From Xylona heveae TC161 (taxonomy: Eukaryota; Ascomycota; Xylonomycetes; Xylonales; Xylonaceae): a stretch of 64,000 bases of DNA. Below the pieces are notes generated by a model. It had not been told where the DNA came from, did not search any database, and saw only the letters and a program-made list of their open reading frames with translations. This document shows, piece by piece, positions 21,932 through 35,079 of the stretch; the first letter of the stretch is position 1; the number at the start of each line of letters is the position of its first letter. A program made the translations under genes and the position numbers. The stretch lies in contig NW_017264200.1 in assembly GCF_001619985.1 (NCBI RefSeq), forward strand, positions 744,001 through 808,000. Reading direction: 5' to 3'.

Positions 21932-23649
21932 CTAAAATTTGTAATGGCAAGAAAAAATCCTATCAAGTAAAGCATGCCCAAACATATCTGGGCCAGGCGG
22001 TGGTGATTGGATCATCCGCGTAATAACATTCTGTATATCATGCCTCGAATAAGATAAAGGATCAGGTGTTTGACTGGTTGTACAAGTCCAACGTCCTCTA
22101 GTTTCTGCGTCATCCGTCTCAATCGTCACGTCGTGGAGATGATCATATGTCCATGACGACCCCGACGAGCTTGAAGATTGCGGCGATTGAGAAGACGCGA
22201 GGAAATACCATAGACACACCGGATCGTTGAGCGAGATACTTCTGCCCTTTTCCGGACTTCCACCTGACTCTCCAGCATGGCGGACTACGGCACCTTGCTC
22301 TTTCTGTCTTGTTGCTGCGGACTTGTCAAAGGCAGATGTAAGAAACCCATTGACCCACCTGGCGAGCGGGCTGTCGGGCCGCGACTCGAGGCAAGTCAAC
22401 CATGAATCCTCGTAAAGCTTATGCTGGATTGTGAGATCAAGAGGGAATAACTTAAAGTTCAGGGGTCTTGTGCGTTTGTCGGAATTGTCTAATGCCGCGA
22501 CAAAGGAAGGGGCCGTCAGTCGTAAGACCTCGGCGGTAGCATGGGGATCCATATACGTGTTAAAATCTGCATAGGGAGAGACCTAGACGCATGTTAAGTA
22601 TGTAATAGATGAAAGGAGATGCTAAGAATTACTTTTCCTTTGACGCCAAATGTTCCTCCCATACAAATAATCTCTTTTGCCCGGAGAAAGACGTCTGGTT
22701 CCTTGGTCGCGGCAAGAGCAATGTTTGTCATTGGGCCAAGACAAACGATGCTGACAGTGTCTGGGATCATTGCTGGAAAGAACATTGATGATTTCTTCAT
22801 GCGCTGGTAATTTGCTGGGAATGAGTAGATGTGACGGCGTCTCACTGATGTTCGGCAGATCCTCCGCGACTCCGCCTTCCCGTGGATATGGACGAAAGGC
22901 ATGCTCCCAAGGTTGGGGATATGTAGGCTGCTATCGTACGGAATTAGTGAGGATCTAACGAGTGTAATTGGTCAAAAGTAGGGAAGATAATACAGAGGAA
23001 GACGCTCCACCAAGCCCGTCTTTTCCATCTGTTGAGAGTAGGTAGGTCAGTTGCGAGCCTGGGGACTCTACGTAGAAATTCGTGAATAGTGAGGGATGAT
23101 GGCTGCTATGAAACATACGGTGTCTATCCATTTGCACAAATTCATATTCCAGTGGTTTCTCGGCGCCAATTGCGACTACAGGCGGATGTCTTTCCAAGGT
23201 CTCAAACCCCTTTGGCAATCCGGCCTCAATTCTCCAATTGCGTTCGCGTTCTATTGACTCGAACATTGAAAGAAGGTTGCGCAAACAGCTAGACATTATG
23301 ATTTATAAATTAGCAATAAATTTCAAGAAACCCAACTAAGGTTAATCATCTATAGATTGATAAAATACGTTCGGCGAGCTGAATGATGAGCATTTCTTCA
23401 TCAACTCAAACTCACCCGTGAACATTGGTATTTCCGTAGACAAGAGATACCAAGAGGACTTCAATCTCCTCCGCCTTCGCCGAGAGTGCGAGCAACAGTG
23501 CCAAAACGTCATCGACGCCCTGATCAGAAATTCAGCTTAACAAACACTTCTAGACATGACCGACTCAGAATTTCAACAAGTCACATGGCACAAAAAGAAC
23601 TTACCGGATCAGTATCAATAATTATCTTTGCACGAGAATTCGACGCCAT
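21932..23649 (-). pseudogene. Nucleoside hydrolase (IunH family), probably disabled
   Basis: Inosine-uridine-preferring nucleoside hydrolase family. Exons: 23649-23605, 23519-23416, 23288-22994, 22930-22633, 22582-21932. The intron after exon 1 splits the metal-binding signature, IIIDTDP|GVDDVLALLLAL. Conserved blocks follow: VVAIGAEKPL, PSKLPAHEEIINVL, DTVSIVCLGPMTNIALA, ICMGGTFGVKGK and SPYADFNTYMDPHA. Two faults stand out. Exon 4 is one base out of frame between NVLSSNDP and DTVSIVCLG (about 22757-22768). The late HDP motif of the family, whose His is catalytic, reads SLNDPVC (codon at 22226-22228). The frame could alternatively be kept by a 73-bp intron (GTGAGA...TTTCCAG), but that would remove the conserved PSKLPAHEEI block. 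A sequencing error is also possible. Confidence 0.75.
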
Positions 23650-24673
23650 GTTGTGAGTTTGATTCTCATGTAATTGGTGCATAAGTTAAAACCCAGTTAT
23701 TTGATGTGTCACGAAGAGAATGAAGCACTTGGAAATGACAATTTAATTTGATTGTAATTCTATTTCGTAAATCATGCAATTCTCATCTTGTAATGGATAA
23801 ACTGGATTGTTGCTTCGAAGGTGGTTAAACTTCAGAACTTCAGAGGGCAGGTTTAGTTGCCCCACCTGTTTGCTCTCGGGCCGCGTCTTGGCCATCGAAC
23901 CGTCGCCGTCGTCCCGCTCTTCGGCAGGAACCTGAAGCCACCGCCATCCAACCATATCTACCATGTGACGATGAGCATCGCTCTGGCTGCTCAAAGCCCC
24001 TGATTTTAATGGCATCACTGGTTTTTAAGACACGTCTTCACTGATTTAGTTTTACTGACAAGGCGGCTAATCTGCTTCTGCATAGCCCAACTATTCTCCC
24101 CGATAACGGTCACTTAGTCAGTATTTCCGTTCGGGTTTCTCTGCCGCCGATTTGGATCGCCTGAGGTTTCTACTTTGGAGTCAAATTCTGCGGAAATGGC
24201 CTTATGCTATCTCGGATTTTCTCCACATAAGACGTCCCGAATGGCTATCCCCATGCACATTGATCTCACACGTGGGCGGCGACAACTAGTGCCAAGCACT
24301 CCAAAGGATTCCTGAAAAGCACGGATCCTCCCACGTGGCAAACTGATCAAGACCGTGTTTAGGAAATAAATGTATTTTAAATGTATAAAAATTTTCTTTA
24401 CAGGCCAGGATATCAACCGGTGGCTTGGCAAATGCTTTTTGTTACGTTCATGGAGCCCAAAGGAATAACTTTCAGCGGATGCTTTCCGCGAGAGAAGAAT
24501 ACCGTCAATGAATATAGCAATATAAAATGCTGTTCCCTCTTCCAATGCCATTGCCTCTGCTGTCTGTGGATATACAAAGCAAGATTATACACCTCTTTGA
24601 CCGCGTTGACCAGTTATCCTAGGAAGGCACGACCATAGCACCCTGACCGGGAAGCTACGCAATTCCTCACAAC
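23650..24673. other. Divergent promoter region (nucleoside hydrolase / MFS transporter)
   Basis: About 1 kb shared by two genes transcribed apart. It contains the paired CACGTGGG boxes listed separately. No coding exon supported. Confidence 0.6.
24269..24337. promoter_or_regulatory. Paired Pho4/NUC-1-type CACGTGGG boxes
   Basis: A perfect CACGTGGG at 24269-24276 (plus) and a second at 24330-24337 in opposite orientation (plus reads CCCACGTG), about 340-405 bp upstream of the MFS transporter start. This octamer is the high-affinity site of the yeast phosphate-starvation factor Pho4; the Neurospora orthologue NUC-1 also binds CACGTG. Confidence 0.55.
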
Positions 24674-26507
24674 ATGACAGTGTCAGGTAAGGATGACACA
24701 GCCATTGGGGTTGTTGAGCAGCAGGGCTCGATGTCGTCCGATACCGCCGAGAAGAAGACTTGGACATGGAGGGCATTTTTCATGGTCCTTGTGCAAGGCT
24801 TTGCGCTCTTCTCGGACGGCTACAATGTTCAAATCATTGGATATATGCAGAGTGTCATGGCCGTTCTGTAAGTCTTGCTCCGCAATCTGATGTGTTCGCC
24901 GGAGATCGGTTTAGTTGGGAAGTATCTGACTTTTCATAGATACCCAAAGGTCTTAACTGCTAGCATCAAGACTAGACTGTCAAACTCGATTCTCATTGGA
25001 GAAGTCGTTGGCATGATCTTGTTCGGACTCTGCATTGACCGATTTGGACGAAAGATCGGAGTCATTGCAACGACTTGCTTCCTTGTCTTTGTATGTGGAA
25101 CGGTTCTCAAGCTCCTTCGAGAAAAGATATTAATTGCTTGTAACAGGGTATCGTTTTGGCCACTGCCTCGCACGGAACCTCGCTGACCGGGATGTTCTGG
25201 ATGATGATTGTCTCTCGCGGCATTGCGGGCGTTGGAGCTGGTCAGCGATCACTTCTGTAGCCCCACTGTCCGTATCTCCAGCTTGTCTAACCTCGATGAT
25301 GATTGTAGGTGGAGAATACGCTGTGTGCACCGCACAAGCACTCGAGTCTGCAGATGGCAGTACCGCAACTCAGAAGAAGCGTGGCCTGCTCGTTGCCATT
25401 TCCACCAATTTTTCCATTATTCTTGGCTTCGTGGCATCGAGCATCGTTTCCATCATCGTCATTGCCGCCTATCACGGCAAAGCGAATGAAGGAATCTGGA
25501 GAATCTGTTTTGGAATCGGAATTATCGTATGTGCATCTCACACTGTATTCCTCGTAGCATTTTAAAGCACCCCCCATATGTGCTAGAGCGAGCCCTAACG
25601 ATATCAACTCCATCAGCTGCCTCTTGGCATTTTCCTTTTCCGCATCTCCATGATTGATTCCCGGCAATATGAGAGGCATGCTATCCAGCACAAGCTACCG
25701 TACAAATTAGCACTCAAAATGTACTGGCGGCCTTTGCTCGGATGCTGCAGCGCGTGGTTTCTCTACGACTTCGTCGTTTACCCTTTCAATCTGCTCGCTC
25801 CGACTCTTGTCAAAGGATTCTCAAAGAAGCAGACTCTGTTGCAAAGCGTAGGTTGGAGTGCGCTTATCAACTCATTTGCTCTCCCTGGCGCTCTTTTTGG
25901 CGGTTGGCTCATGGACATCATTGGTCGGCGACAAACGTACGCTCTCGGATGGGCAATTGTTTCCATCCTGGGCTTCATTATTGGTGGTGCAATGGTGCAG
26001 CTGCAGCACGTCTTTCCGCTTTTCGTCGTACTCTATGGTTTGTTTCAGACATTCTTGAGTGTTGGTCCCGGCGACTGTAACTTTCTCGTGTCATCCGAAT
26101 CATTCCCGACGCCGCTGAGAGGCCACTTTCTCGGTTTTGCGGCGGCAGTTGGAAAGGCTGGAGCAGCGATTGGGACGACGGTGTTGAGCAGCGCCTTGAG
26201 CTCCTACGATGACCCGGTCAAGGGACGCCAGGTTATTTTCCTCATTGGAAGTGCAATCTCAGTAGTTGGTACACTGATTGTGTGGTTTTTGATTCCGAAT
26301 GTAAGTTTTCAGGTCGCATTGAAATATTTTATCTTTTGGGTTTAGCCACGCAGTCACATATAATGATTCGATACTGACCTTGAGTTTTACCAGCACCCCA
26401 AAGAACTCGAGGATCAAGACACGCGGTTCCGTGCCTACTTGGAAGAGAATGGCTATGATGTTAGCCAGATTGGCCTACCGCAATCAAAGCCTCAGCGTGA
26501 AGTCTAG
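24674..26507 (+). CDS. MFS transporter, Git1/Pho84-like (glycerophosphodiester or phosphate)
   Basis: Twelve-helix proton symporter of the major facilitator superfamily, 484 aa, plasma membrane. Exons: 24674-24867, 24940-25090, 25147-25240, 25309-25526, 25617-26300, 26394-26507. After a short polar N-terminus, helix 1 contains FFMVLVQGFALFSDGYNVQIIG. The loop 2-3 motif is LCIDRFGRKIG; helix 4 ends GAGGEYAVCTAQALES (the GGEY element of the phosphate/Git1 group, GGDY in Pho84); FLYDFVVYPFNLLAPTLV-type sequence (here WFLYDFVVYPFNLLAP) matches Git1 glycerophosphoinositol permeases. A second signature is GGWLMDIIGRRQTYALG. Two CACGTGGG boxes upstream fit phosphate control. Exact substrate not decided by sequence. 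Confidence 0.9.
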
Positions 26508-28035
26508 TTAGGCTCTTTCTCGTAACAGTCTATCATTAAAACCTTTTTTTTTTTTTTTTTCAAAAGTAGCTGCAGTATCTGATCATGTAATATTTCAATG
26601 TGATGAATTTTCTTTTTCCTGCCGATGGACTCTCTTTCCTGAAATTCTGAAAGTCTTGAAACCTGGATTCGAACCTTCCGGTCGTTGTTGGAGCTTGTCA
26701 TTGTACGAGGAAGTACGCACATCGAGAAGAACTCAAGAATCTCATCTCGAAAAAGGACTTCAAATCCGGAGTAAATGAGGAAGGAACAACATGAAATATA
26801 TAGAGCAAAAAAATATCAGAATTGTTGTCGTAATCTTGAACATTTGAAGACAAAACCGTTCAAAATTTTAATACAGTAGCATACAAAAGAAAAGCCAAAA
26901 TAGACAAGGGGATAAGCTCCTCTAGGAGGACGCCAAATCAAAAACGTTCAAAGGCATTTGGATAAACCGAATTAGTCTAAGATAAGAAAGAATTGAAGAA
27001 GTAAGGCCCGAATCATTCAACGATAAGACAGCGCGTAGATCAGTTCTCCGCGGCTCTGAGGCTCCGAGGCCGGATTAATTTCTACCATCCTTGACTGGTT
27101 AGAACGATGGCGAGACTTGTGGAGCAAGGAGATGGACAGCCGGATGGAAAACGAAAACACCCACCCCGCCCCCGAACGAAAATACCAATCAGACAAATAT
27201 CACAGCGCGCAAAGATTCATGTACGAGGTAGAAAAATCACACCGCCATGCTGCCGACGACGGTCGACGCTAGCGTGGCAGCCGGCACGTGCCTGCGAGGG
27301 ACATCAACGGCAAAAGGGAAACAAACAAGGGGAAGAAAAAAAGAAAAGAGAATGGAACAGGAGAAAGAAAATAGAGGTGTATATAACGAACTGTATGGGT
27401 TCCAGATCAGACAAGGAAATTGGAACAAACAAAAGAAAATAAATAAATAAAATGGTTGAGGACGGTATGATCACGAGAGATTATATCAATCGACGTATGC
27501 AAGACGGGTTGATGACGTTAGGAGATGATGATGATGATGGAAATGACTAAGACGAAAAAAAAAAGAGAAAATTATAATGGACCTTAAAAAAGAAGGGGGG
27601 AAAAGAGAGACAGAGAAAAAAAAAAGTAATCTGCTTTCCCAGAATCCTATCATTCATGAATGCTATTAATTATCTCGTCGAATTCCGTCAATCATCCCGT
27701 CATTCGTTTGTCATCCATCTACAGCTTGTGTGACCCATTAACCCCTCCGCGAGTTGTGCACGTTTGCTTCTTTCGCTTTGCGCTGTCGAGTTCTATCTAA
27801 AACTAAGGTATTCAAATAGTCCCTTTTTTGCATCAAGTGCCGCCCTTCAGCGCCAATGGCTCGAACTGTACTGCGCGGATTTCACAACAGGTATTCCCCT
27901 ATGTTGACTGGCCTTGTTCTCTACCCTTGTCGTTGGCATCACGCAGCCCAGCGTCCGAGTGTAGGATTTCCTTTCAGTCATGTATCGTAAAAAAAAAGAG
28001 AGTGCGAACCGAACGCTAATGGATGCCGGTTTACA
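26508..28035. other. Convergent intergenic region, purine-rich
   Basis: About 1.5 kb between the MFS and SR-kinase stops. T17 at 26544-26560, a strongly purine-rich part at 27.30-27.64 kb and (GAT)5 at 27524-27538. Open frames are low-complexity and show no domain. I see no gene. Confidence 0.5.
26544..26560. repeat. Poly-T tract (T17)
   Basis: Seventeen T about 37 bp past the MFS stop. Confidence 0.85.
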
Positions 28036-30284
<2,249 letters not shown>

Positions 30285-33200
30285 CCTGTCGGCGACCCTT
30301 TGAAAATTACCACCCTTCAACGCAGAGGATAATACTGGGGCGGAACAGAATCCGGGTGGCGGGGTCGATAGTTAGAGAGGTGGTGGGTTGCTCGTGCGAA
30401 TATTGATGCAGGGGAATTGAACTTCAGCAAGGAAATATAACAGTGGGGGGAAAAAGGTCAAGCAGCGCAAAATGGCTGGGTCGCTTTGGATGGGGATCAC
30501 GCCAATGTTGGTTCCCGCAATTGACGCTAGCGAGCAGATCGCATGGAGAAATCGGAGCGAGGGAAGAGACACTTGAGATGACCAGATGGACTGAGAGAGA
30601 TGGAGACGGCGTCAAAAAGGAAAAAAGGAGGCGGACCAGTTCTCTCTCTTGATCTCGGTCAGGTCAATCGCCCAATCGCTCAAACTGTTGTGTGAAGTTG
30701 GCGTCAATCGATGATGATCTGATATGAGTGATTTATTCCATGTATTTCTACAATTCAAGACAGAGACTGACAAACCAGAATCACAACAATCAACGAGGAC
30801 TGGACATGAGGAATCGGAGATGAAGAATGAGATAATCTGGTTACGGCACGATGGAAGATAAAGGTCACTCTAGAACTGATTTGCGCAGTCCAGCCCTGTT
30901 TCCCTTAAGCTTTTGTTGTGCTGGTGTATGCGCCACAAGCAGGGTTTCTGATTGAGAAGAGACAACTGTCCAAAGACGTATTCGGGAGGGCTGCGTCAGA
31001 ACATGTGTGCTGTGCAATGATGCAACCAAGGTCTCATATACTGGCACATTTGGTGTATCGAAGCCTGACCTGAAGCAGTTCAGCCAGCCTGACTATTCCG
31101 ATATACTCTCACATATAATAAGCATGTGGAATCTGCGATACATGCCTGAATTTTGTCGAGTAATTGAGTGTTTCAGGGCATTACCAAACAATTGAACGTA
31201 CCTCATTATAAATACCATCCATCATGTGATTGGTACGGCTTCATGCCAAGCATCCAGATGCATATTATTGCTGACAGATTCTGCCGCATATGGTGTGTTA
31301 AATGCCAGTCTCATGAATCTCAATTGAATATAGCATTGAATTTCGAAAGGACGGTTGGCATGAATTATATAGAACCTATTTCAGTGGCCTAAAGAAATGA
31401 TCACAGCATCCTGCGGTCAGGGGCCAGGATTGCTCTAGGGGCCCTCGCATCGCCGATGCCAGCCGCTCGAAAATTACAAGGCAACACCAAAACACGCGTT
31501 CGTAATACTAAGAATTGCTAGCTATCACAGAACTCTAGCGCGTGAAAGACCTTTCAGCAGTTGCGCAGATGAGCAGCTAACAGAAAGCCATATGAACGGT
31601 ACCTTCCAAGATGAGGAAGACATGGAATAGCATTATGTTGTGCTGTATCCAAAAGTCGAGCCAGAGTATTCCCCTATGCCATGAAAATGCTAGCAAACAA
31701 CAGAAAATCCTTCCCGAATATCAACACCACGCCGCGAGTCTCTATGCGAAAGGAGGTTGCACTTGATGGTTATGGTATGTCCATGCATGCAACAGAAGCC
31801 TATTCAATGCAAAACATATAGATTACTAAGATTGAAGCTGTGACTAGAGTAAGTTCAGACACAGCTAATGACACCGGAAGACAGAAGAGGAAATTAGATA
31901 GTAAAGTGAAAGGGCCCATCCACAGTGACGAATGAGAGAAATAACGTGCAAGTAAACATGCCAATAATGGCCAGGATGCGCCAATCGAAAAAATCCATGC
32001 CCGAAACCAGAGGAATCGGTATCAATGACTGCGCCTCCCTATGCAATGGGAAACCGGTGGCTTGAGTTGAATATAAAATTGCGGTACTGATATCGTCAAT
32101 AAGGGTTTCATAAAAATCTGAAACCGGCGGAGATTAGAGTAGTGTTCGACGCCTTTTCCTTCTATACATCGATTGTATGAAGTGCATCATTTGATTGGAG
32201 GCAAAGTTGCCTTCGACCTAGTATTATAAGCTGAGTTGTAGGGGGCTTTTAATCCTGAAGACAGGTAATGCACAAATACGCTTGGTCTCCTGTTCTTTCG
32301 CCTTAATTAGATAGCTTCTTTCTTTCTCTGAACCCCGCTCTGCAAAGTTATTAGCAATTGATTCTAAACAGAAGATACTTCTCCGGCCTCAGTGCTAAAT
32401 ATCATATGTCAATATCATATGTCATGAGAGGAGCAATGACATATTTTGCAACTCTCGCTTGGCTGGTCGGGCCGTTCCCCGCTCCTGCCGCTTTCCGCTT
32501 CCCCACGCGATTTTGATCATCTGAAGAACGACACCAGGACACTCAGTTATCTTTCTGATGCGAGCTGAAAACGCCTGCATCAGCTTTCATCTGCATCTTT
32601 CATTGGATCATTTCAAAGGTCAAACCCTACATGTGCATGATATGCTGCGTCCATGTTGTATGCATGAACTGCCTCAACCTCCCCCACTCAGCAACCTTGT
32701 AATTTGTAGGCCTCTCGAAAGAACATTGCAGAATCATGATAGGGAAGAATGTATTATGACAGCATTCAATATTACTGCAGCCAAACCTGGAGCGGGGATA
32801 TGCTGTGTAGAATTTTCATGCACAAGCAAGCATCCGTCAATGCTGAAAGATTGACAATGACCTAAAGGAAGCGTATCCAAAGGGTATTGCAATACTAATT
32901 GCCAAAAGCCACAGATCGGAATAGCCTGGATCTTCAGCTCCGAAATGGGGTTGCCTCTCCTTTTCTTGCTCATCCCCACCAGTTTGAGCTGGGTTAACCC
33001 CAGTTCGTGGCTTTAAATCCCCGTCACTCTTCTGCATCGAAACGCCAGAGCCGATGTTCAGCTGGATCAGAATGAAGCATGTAGCTGAAATTCGAAGCCA
33101 CGTCAGTATTGTTTCAGCTGCATGACGATATTTGGAAGCGTGTGGATTCCTGCAAGTGCCTTCTCCTTTGGAGCGTGTCAAACATAAAAGGATCCCCATC

Positions 33201-33293
33201 GTCTCTCTGTTCACAATCATCATCAGATTGAGAACAGATTTTCTGAACCAGCTCAAAGGCATCCTCCGCCGAATTCTAGCACAGAACAAAACA
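30285..33293. other. Long divergent intergenic region (SR kinase / PsiD-like decarboxylase)
   Basis: About 3.0 kb without any exon I can support. It includes a tandem 13-bp duplication (32398-32423). Short open frames lack domains and codon regularity. In-frame codons just before 33294 extend the decarboxylase frame to about 33132 without an ATG and are taken as 5' UTR. Confidence 0.5.
32398..32423. repeat. 13-bp tandem duplication
   Basis: AATATCATATGTC occurs twice in a row. Confidence 0.9.
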
Positions 33294-34631
33294 ATGTCCA
33301 CAAAACCCGTCGTCGTTCCTAGACTTGGGCACTGGCTCCCAGATAACCATCTTATTGTCCACGGATGGCTCAAGGATCTTATCAAGCATGTGGACAGTAA
33401 GAATTGGTCATTCAAGGATCTCAATCCGGTCCTCCAAGACTTTCAGGAATTCATCGACACTCATCCATTAGCGAGACAAGCTGCAACCTTCATGTTCCAA
33501 CAGGTCCCGGACAAGCCACCGTACAACGAAGACCCTCTCGGGAAGCCGCAGGTGCGCGACTATCCGCACATGTTTCAACTCTTCAACGAGATCATTCAAC
33601 GGGCTCCCGAGTGGAGCGCGCATGCGAATGACGTGGGCCTTATCGGGTTTCCCATCAATGCCATCTTGGACTGGCCGATGGGCACTTGGCCAGGATACTA
33701 CTTCTTCCAATTCCCCAAGATCAACGAGTATTTCAAGCTCATGCTGAATGAATGGGCCAAATTCCTTGCTTCACGCGACTCAGCATACATACTTGGCACA
33801 GACGCCAACCAATGGTTCTGTCCAGAGGCCATCAAGGCACTCGAGGAAAAAGGCAACAAAGTCTCGACCCAAGAAACCCACTATACATTCGAGCAATTGT
33901 ATAAATGCAACCCCAAAGACATGCACTATGGCTTCAAGTCCTGGGACGACTTTTTCACCCGTCGGTTCCACCCCGATGTTCGCCCCATTGAAGGGGAGGA
34001 GAATGAAAATGTCATTGTGAACGGGTGCGAGTCTGCACCTTGGCGACTCTCGACAAACGTAAAAGCCAATGACTTGTTCTGGTTGAAAGGACAGCCTTAT
34101 TCTCTTATGGACATGCTCAACAACGATGACCTCGCCCCTCAATTTGTTGATGGAACAGTGTATCAGGCATTCTTGAGTGCAACGAGCTACCATCGCTGGC
34201 ACAGTCCTGTCAACGGTACTGTGAAAAAGATTGTCATGGTGCCAGGGACTTATTACTGCGAAAACATCTTCCAGGGGTTCGAAGACCAGGAGGGGCCGGA
34301 CCCAGCTGCTCCTGATAGGTCTCAGGGTTTCATATCGCAAGTTGCCACCCGCTCGATCATTTACATCGAGGCGGAAAATAAGGACATTGGCTTGATGGCC
34401 ATTGTCCACATCGGCATGGCCGAAGTCTCCTCGTGCGAATATACTGTAAAGGAGGGGGACACTCTGAAGAAAGGCCAGGACATTGGCATGTTCCATTTTG
34501 GAGGCTCAACTCACTGTGTCCTCTTCAGACCTAATGTCGACTTGAAGTTCCAATATCCCGGTCCGTATGACAACTGGGATAAGGGAAATATTCCCGTGAA
34601 CAGTGTGCTTGCGGTTATTCCTAAGGCCTAA
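33294..34631 (+). CDS. Pyruvoyl decarboxylase, PSD / PsiD-like
   Basis: Single-exon, 445 aa. Soluble member of the phosphatidylserine decarboxylase superfamily with the N-terminal domain (PF12588) found in fungal 'PSD-like' proteins and in the psilocybin enzyme PsiD (L-tryptophan decarboxylase). N-terminal domain residues ~1-180, including GFPINAILDWPMGTWPGYYF. Catalytic domain: SWDDFFTRRFHPDVRPI, SYHRWHSPVNG (His pair), VATRSIIYIEAENKDIG, VHIGMAEVSS and the self-cleavage site FHFGGSTHC; cleavage before Ser405 would make the pyruvoyl group on the alpha chain. There is no signal peptide or membrane anchor, which argues against a membrane PS substrate. Amino-acid decarboxylase is plausible; the substrate is inferred. 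Start chosen at the first ATG of the frame. Confidence 0.9.
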   Translation: MSTKPVVVPRLGHWLPDNHLIVHGWLKDLIKHVDSKNWSFKDLNPVLQDFQEFIDTHPLARQAATFMFQQVPDKPPYNEDPLGKPQVRDYPHMFQLFNEIIQRAPEWSAHANDVGLIGFPINAILDWPMGTWPGYYFFQFPKINEYFKLMLNEWAKFLASRDSAYILGTDANQWFCPEAIKALEEKGNKVSTQETHYTFEQLYKCNPKDMHYGFKSWDDFFTRRFHPDVRPIEGEENENVIVNGCESAPWRLSTNVKANDLFWLKGQPYSLMDMLNNDDLAPQFVDGTVYQAFLSATSYHRWHSPVNGTVKKIVMVPGTYYCENIFQGFEDQEGPDPAAPDRSQGFISQVATRSIIYIEAENKDIGLMAIVHIGMAEVSSCEYTVKEGDTLKKGQDIGMFHFGGSTHCVLFRPNVDLKFQYPGPYDNWDKGNIPVNSVLAVIPKA

Positions 34632-35079
34632 GCCGATGAAGGCCATCCTCACCACCATCATTAGGCAAACGTATAGTGGAAGATACGTATGGAGCGGCAA
34701 CTGGAGGGGAAAGACTTGAGCTTTGACCGTATCGAGAAGTTGAAAGCACTGCGGATTTAATAATCTTCAACTTCCCGGGCCCTTTTCATTCAATAGCTTT
34801 AATATGAGAACTTGTTTAACTGTACGATTTTGCTATGCCACAAGAAACGATCATCCACCAAAACAAGGACACGTGCTGCCTGGAATGTTGCAGGGCGTGA
34901 TAAACTGAGACCAGAAAACGGATACACAAGCACCAAAGACGCCATAGTATGACATGATTGGGAAGGTGTTCAATGTTGCAAAAAGTCAATCCAATCAAAA
35001 CAATCATCAATCATTAATTGAGTAATTATGACACCACCACAAAAATGTGCTTATACAATCCCCTAAGCGCTCAGGCGAA
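34632..35079. other. Convergent 3' intergenic region
   Basis: About 450 bp between the decarboxylase and IMH1 stops. No gene seen. Confidence 0.5.

Noticed and set aside
22795-22868. 73-bp intron in exon 4 of the nucleoside hydrolase as the simple explanation of the frame shift
   Set aside because: Signals are acceptable, but the stretch encodes the family-conserved PSKLPAHEEI block, so it is better read as exon with a frame break; kept as an alternative only.
27107-27450. Open frames of 111 and 67 codons
   Set aside because: They lie in a purine-rich low-complexity stretch and encode Lys/Arg/Glu runs without a domain; most likely 3' UTR sequence.
33132-33293. N-terminal extension of the PsiD-like decarboxylase
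   Set aside because: The frame is open but has no ATG before 33294; family members begin close to the LGHWLP element.
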